DNA of 43,532 bases from the NCBI RefSeq assembly GCF_017377575.1, contig NZ_JAFREM010000024.1, positions 1 through 43,532 on the forward strand, written 5' to 3'. Position 1 is the stretch's first letter, and each line of letters starts with the position of its first letter. The position numbers and the translations under genes were made by a program. Below, piece by piece: positions 41,895-43,532 of the stretch. Under the pieces are notes generated by a model. That model ran no database searches, was not told where the DNA came from, and saw only the letters and a program-made list of their open reading frames with translations. The stretch comes from Candidatus Enterococcus moelleringii. GTDB lineage: Bacteria > Bacillota > Bacilli > Lactobacillales > Enterococcaceae.

Positions 41895-41923
41895 CAACGA
41901 CAGCAGACGCTGTCGTTGTTTTT
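41895..41923 (+). terminator. Terminator of the Xaa-Pro peptidase gene
   Basis: CAACGACAGC and GCTGTCGTTG arms with a four-base loop are followed by a T run. Confidence 0.88.
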
Positions 41924-41949
41924 CTGTAAACATTAAGGAGGCTGGGCGA

Positions 41950-42711
41950 ATGAATGAGCGGGAGCGGTTTGATTTTGTATATGATATTGGTGAAACGTTG
42001 CTGAAAAATGGCGCGGAGATTGTTCGGATTGAGAGTACCATTCGCTATGTCGCTGATGCCCTGGAATTAAAGGAATTTGACAGCTTTGTCTTAATTAACG
42101 GCATTTTTATGACCGCCCGCCTAAAGGATCAGACGGTCCAGGCTCGTGTGCGAGATATTCCCATTTCACCGATAAACTTAGGACGAATTGAAGAAATTAA
42201 TACTTTGTCCCGTAGAATTGCGGAACAAAAATATACACCAGAAGAAGCCAAGGAACGTTTAGAGACCATCAAAAAGGAACACTTTGCTTCTGTAGGCTTG
42301 AAGTTTTTTGCCTATGCCTTTGGCAGTGCCAGCTTTTGTTATATCTTTGGCGGGACCGTTTGGGATTCCATGGGGGCCTTCGTGTTAGGCTTTTTATTGG
42401 CCTTTTTCACCTTCAAGATTGGGCCTAAATTAAACATGTCGCAAATTATTTGGAATATTACCTGCAGTATCTTAGTCAGCACGTTAGCCTGTGCATTTGT
42501 ACACTTTATCCCATCGTTGCGGCTGACTAGTTTAGTCACCGGCGGAATTATTTCCTTGCTGCCGGGAGTCGCGGTGGTAAACGGCATTCGCTATTTGTTC
42601 AATGAAGATTACAGCTCCGGCTGGGGTCAAATGATCTATGCCTTGATTACCGCCTTGTGTGTGTCGGTAGGTGTCGGTTTGGTTTTAACAGCCTTTAACT
42701 GGTTAACGTAA
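41950..42711 (+). CDS. Threonine/serine exporter, ThrE N-terminal half (YjjP-like)
   Basis: A 253-residue protein of the ThrE_1 (PF06738) type. Residues 1-115 are soluble (GETLLKNGAEIVRIESTIRY is the family hallmark) and residues 115-253 hold about five membrane segments, including ITGGIISLLPGVAVVNGIRYL-like sequence TGGIISLLPGVAVVNGIRYL. In other bacteria ThrE is one fused protein; here it is split in two genes, as in E. coli YjjP/YjjB, where both parts are needed for export. An AAGGAGG site precedes the ATG. The second half begins 14 bases downstream. Substrates in the family include threonine, serine and, for YjjPB, succinate. Confidence 0.88.
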   Translation: MNERERFDFVYDIGETLLKNGAEIVRIESTIRYVADALELKEFDSFVLINGIFMTARLKDQTVQARVRDIPISPINLGRIEEINTLSRRIAEQKYTPEEAKERLETIKKEHFASVGLKFFAYAFGSASFCYIFGGTVWDSMGAFVLGFLLAFFTFKIGPKLNMSQIIWNITCSILVSTLACAFVHFIPSLRLTSLVTGGIISLLPGVAVVNGIRYLFNEDYSSGWGQMIYALITALCVSVGVGLVLTAFNWLT

Positions 42712-42725
42712 ATGGAGGTAAGAAA

Positions 42726-43187
42726 ATGACAAGTATGATGTTTCAAGTCTTAGCCGGCTTTTTAGGGACAATATCCTTTGCGATCTTATTTGAAGCGCCG
42801 AAAAAATATTATTTGCTTTGTGGAATTATTGGCGCATTGGGCTGGTTCATTTACCTGCTGATCATGCAGTTTTGGACCGCGCCGATTTTTGCCACCTTTA
42901 TTGCTTCCTTGGTTCTAATTGTTTTATCCCGAGAAGCATCCTTCGCATTACGGGCGCCGGTGACAATTTTTCTGATCTGCGGGATTTTCTGTTTAGTGCC
43001 GGGGATGGGTGTCTATAATTTTACCTACAACTTTTTTATTGGCGACTCGATTGAAGCTGCGCAAATCGGAGTTCAAGTATTAAAAATCGCGATTGCCATC
43101 TCAATTGGCATCACCGTGGGCTACGAATTGTCTCCCAAGTGTTTTTTTTCCTATCGACGCCGACAAAAGGCGCTTAATAAAATATGA
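42726..43187 (+). CDS. Threonine/serine exporter, ThrE C-terminal half (YjjB-like)
   Basis: A 153-residue ThrE_2 (PF12821) protein with about five hydrophobic segments. It shows QVLAGFLGTISFAILFEAPK at the start and the FLICGIFCLVPGMGVYNFTY segment, which parallels the LLPGVAVV segment of the first half. A TGGAGG site and 14-base spacing place it in one operon with the preceding gene. The two form the exporter complex in the membrane. The operon may be read through from the earlier region only past a terminator, so it probably has a promoter in the 26-base gap or depends on incomplete termination; I cannot see a good promoter. Confidence 0.87.
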   Translation: MTSMMFQVLAGFLGTISFAILFEAPKKYYLLCGIIGALGWFIYLLIMQFWTAPIFATFIASLVLIVLSREASFALRAPVTIFLICGIFCLVPGMGVYNFTYNFFIGDSIEAAQIGVQVLKIAIAISIGITVGYELSPKCFFSYRRRQKALNKI

Positions 43188-43218
43188 GCATTTAAACTAA
43201 AATAACTACAAATTAAGA

Positions 43219-43245
43219 TAGAGCACAGGCTGCTCTATTTTTTTT
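43219..43245 (+). terminator. Terminator of the ThrE-type operon
   Basis: TAGAGCA and TGCTCTA arms enclose five bases and are followed by eight T. Confidence 0.88.
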
Positions 43246-43532
43246 GCGTTAAAAAAGGGTTGGCGCGTAAAGGTGTAAAGACAGTTGTGTGTTTAATCTG
43301 CTATAGTACAGCGTTGCTTATTTTTTCCGAAATCCGCTTAAAAATACGTCGACTTGTATAACTTTTCACAAAATAAGAGGCAGGTTAGAATAACCCCGTT
43401 ATTAAAAGAGTTTTTTAATCAAGTTATAATATAATGTTTATAATGAACGATTCAGAAAATTTGGAATTTCATGAGGATAAAATTTTCGGCCTTTAGGCTA
43501 AATTTTTTTGGTGAAACTAAAAAAATCGCGCT
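43246..43532 (+). other. AT-rich end region with promoter-like and hairpin sequence
   Basis: No gene is seen. TATAAT (43425-43430) followed by further TATAAT-like words could be a -10 region. Downstream, AATTTTCGGCC and GGCTAAATTTTTTT form a small hairpin with T run (43470-43510), as in a leader or attenuator for a gene beyond the window. Confidence 0.35.

Overview
The window reads as low-to-mid GC Firmicutes DNA of the Lactobacillales type, most likely Enterococcus or a close relative. Reasons: strong AGGAGG-type ribosome sites, TTG/GTG starts, a methionine T-box, cre-like sites, a glycerol kinase with a PTS-type His loop, and a RepA_N replication initiator beside a ParA/PrgO-like partition pair. 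A RepA_N origin next to lysine and methionine genes suggests a large secondary replicon (megaplasmid/chromid) or an integrated plasmid. That is inference; a species cannot be named from this sequence alone.

Layout. (1) 1-4.1 kb is a decay zone: a broken Rpn-type nuclease, an intact-looking toxin-antitoxin pair with TTG starts, a 5'-truncated umuC-like gene, a YolD-like gene with two single-base deletions, and a SRAP gene and a methyltransferase gene fused tail to tail by a deletion. (2) 4.1-7.1 kb, minus strand: a small helical protein, an ATPase/DUF234 protein and an XRE regulator. (3) 7.3-11.6 kb: a MATE exporter plus YtcJ-like amidohydrolase operon, with a divergent membrane-anchored LuxR-type regulator. 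(4) 12-21.4 kb: lysine biosynthesis in two halves, dapL-like/lysA/dapF (minus) and dapA/dapB/dapD (plus), with an FMN/FeS/FAD ene-reductase and a divergent AraC regulator between them. (5) 21.7-27.1 kb: a UGT-like glycosyltransferase, glpK with a cre-like site over its promoter, an AI-2E-family membrane protein, a 59-residue helical protein, a TrhA/hemolysin III protein and a small unknown. (6) 27.2-32.1 kb: a methionine T-box operon metQ-metN-metI-omega-amidase and a divergent GldA/HcxA-like dehydrogenase. (7) 32.08-36.7 kb: the replication and partition locus. (8) 36.8-43.2 kb: a ClC-type channel, a split CHR (chromate-type) transporter with a LysR regulator, DUF1622, an Xaa-Pro peptidase and a split ThrE-type exporter.

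The most striking part is region 7. I count 44 copies of the quasi-palindrome GTWWAC (mostly RGTWWACY) in about 1.47 kb upstream of parA, against roughly two expected by chance. Ten more lie between the par operon and repA, eight of them as two quartets at 32-34 bp steps that flank DnaA-box-like sequences. Sites also overlap the parA -10, the start of the repA leader and the antisense -10. The repA leader has three consecutive stem-loops, each with exactly the six-base loop TTGGCG. An opposing promoter starts at the distal edge of the third, and the first doubles as an intrinsic terminator on the other strand. A further hairpin pairs with the repA Shine-Dalgarno. Together these predict a segregation and copy-control module in which one small DNA-binding protein and one antisense RNA set partition and replication.

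No rRNA, tRNA, intact insertion sequence or CRISPR array was seen.
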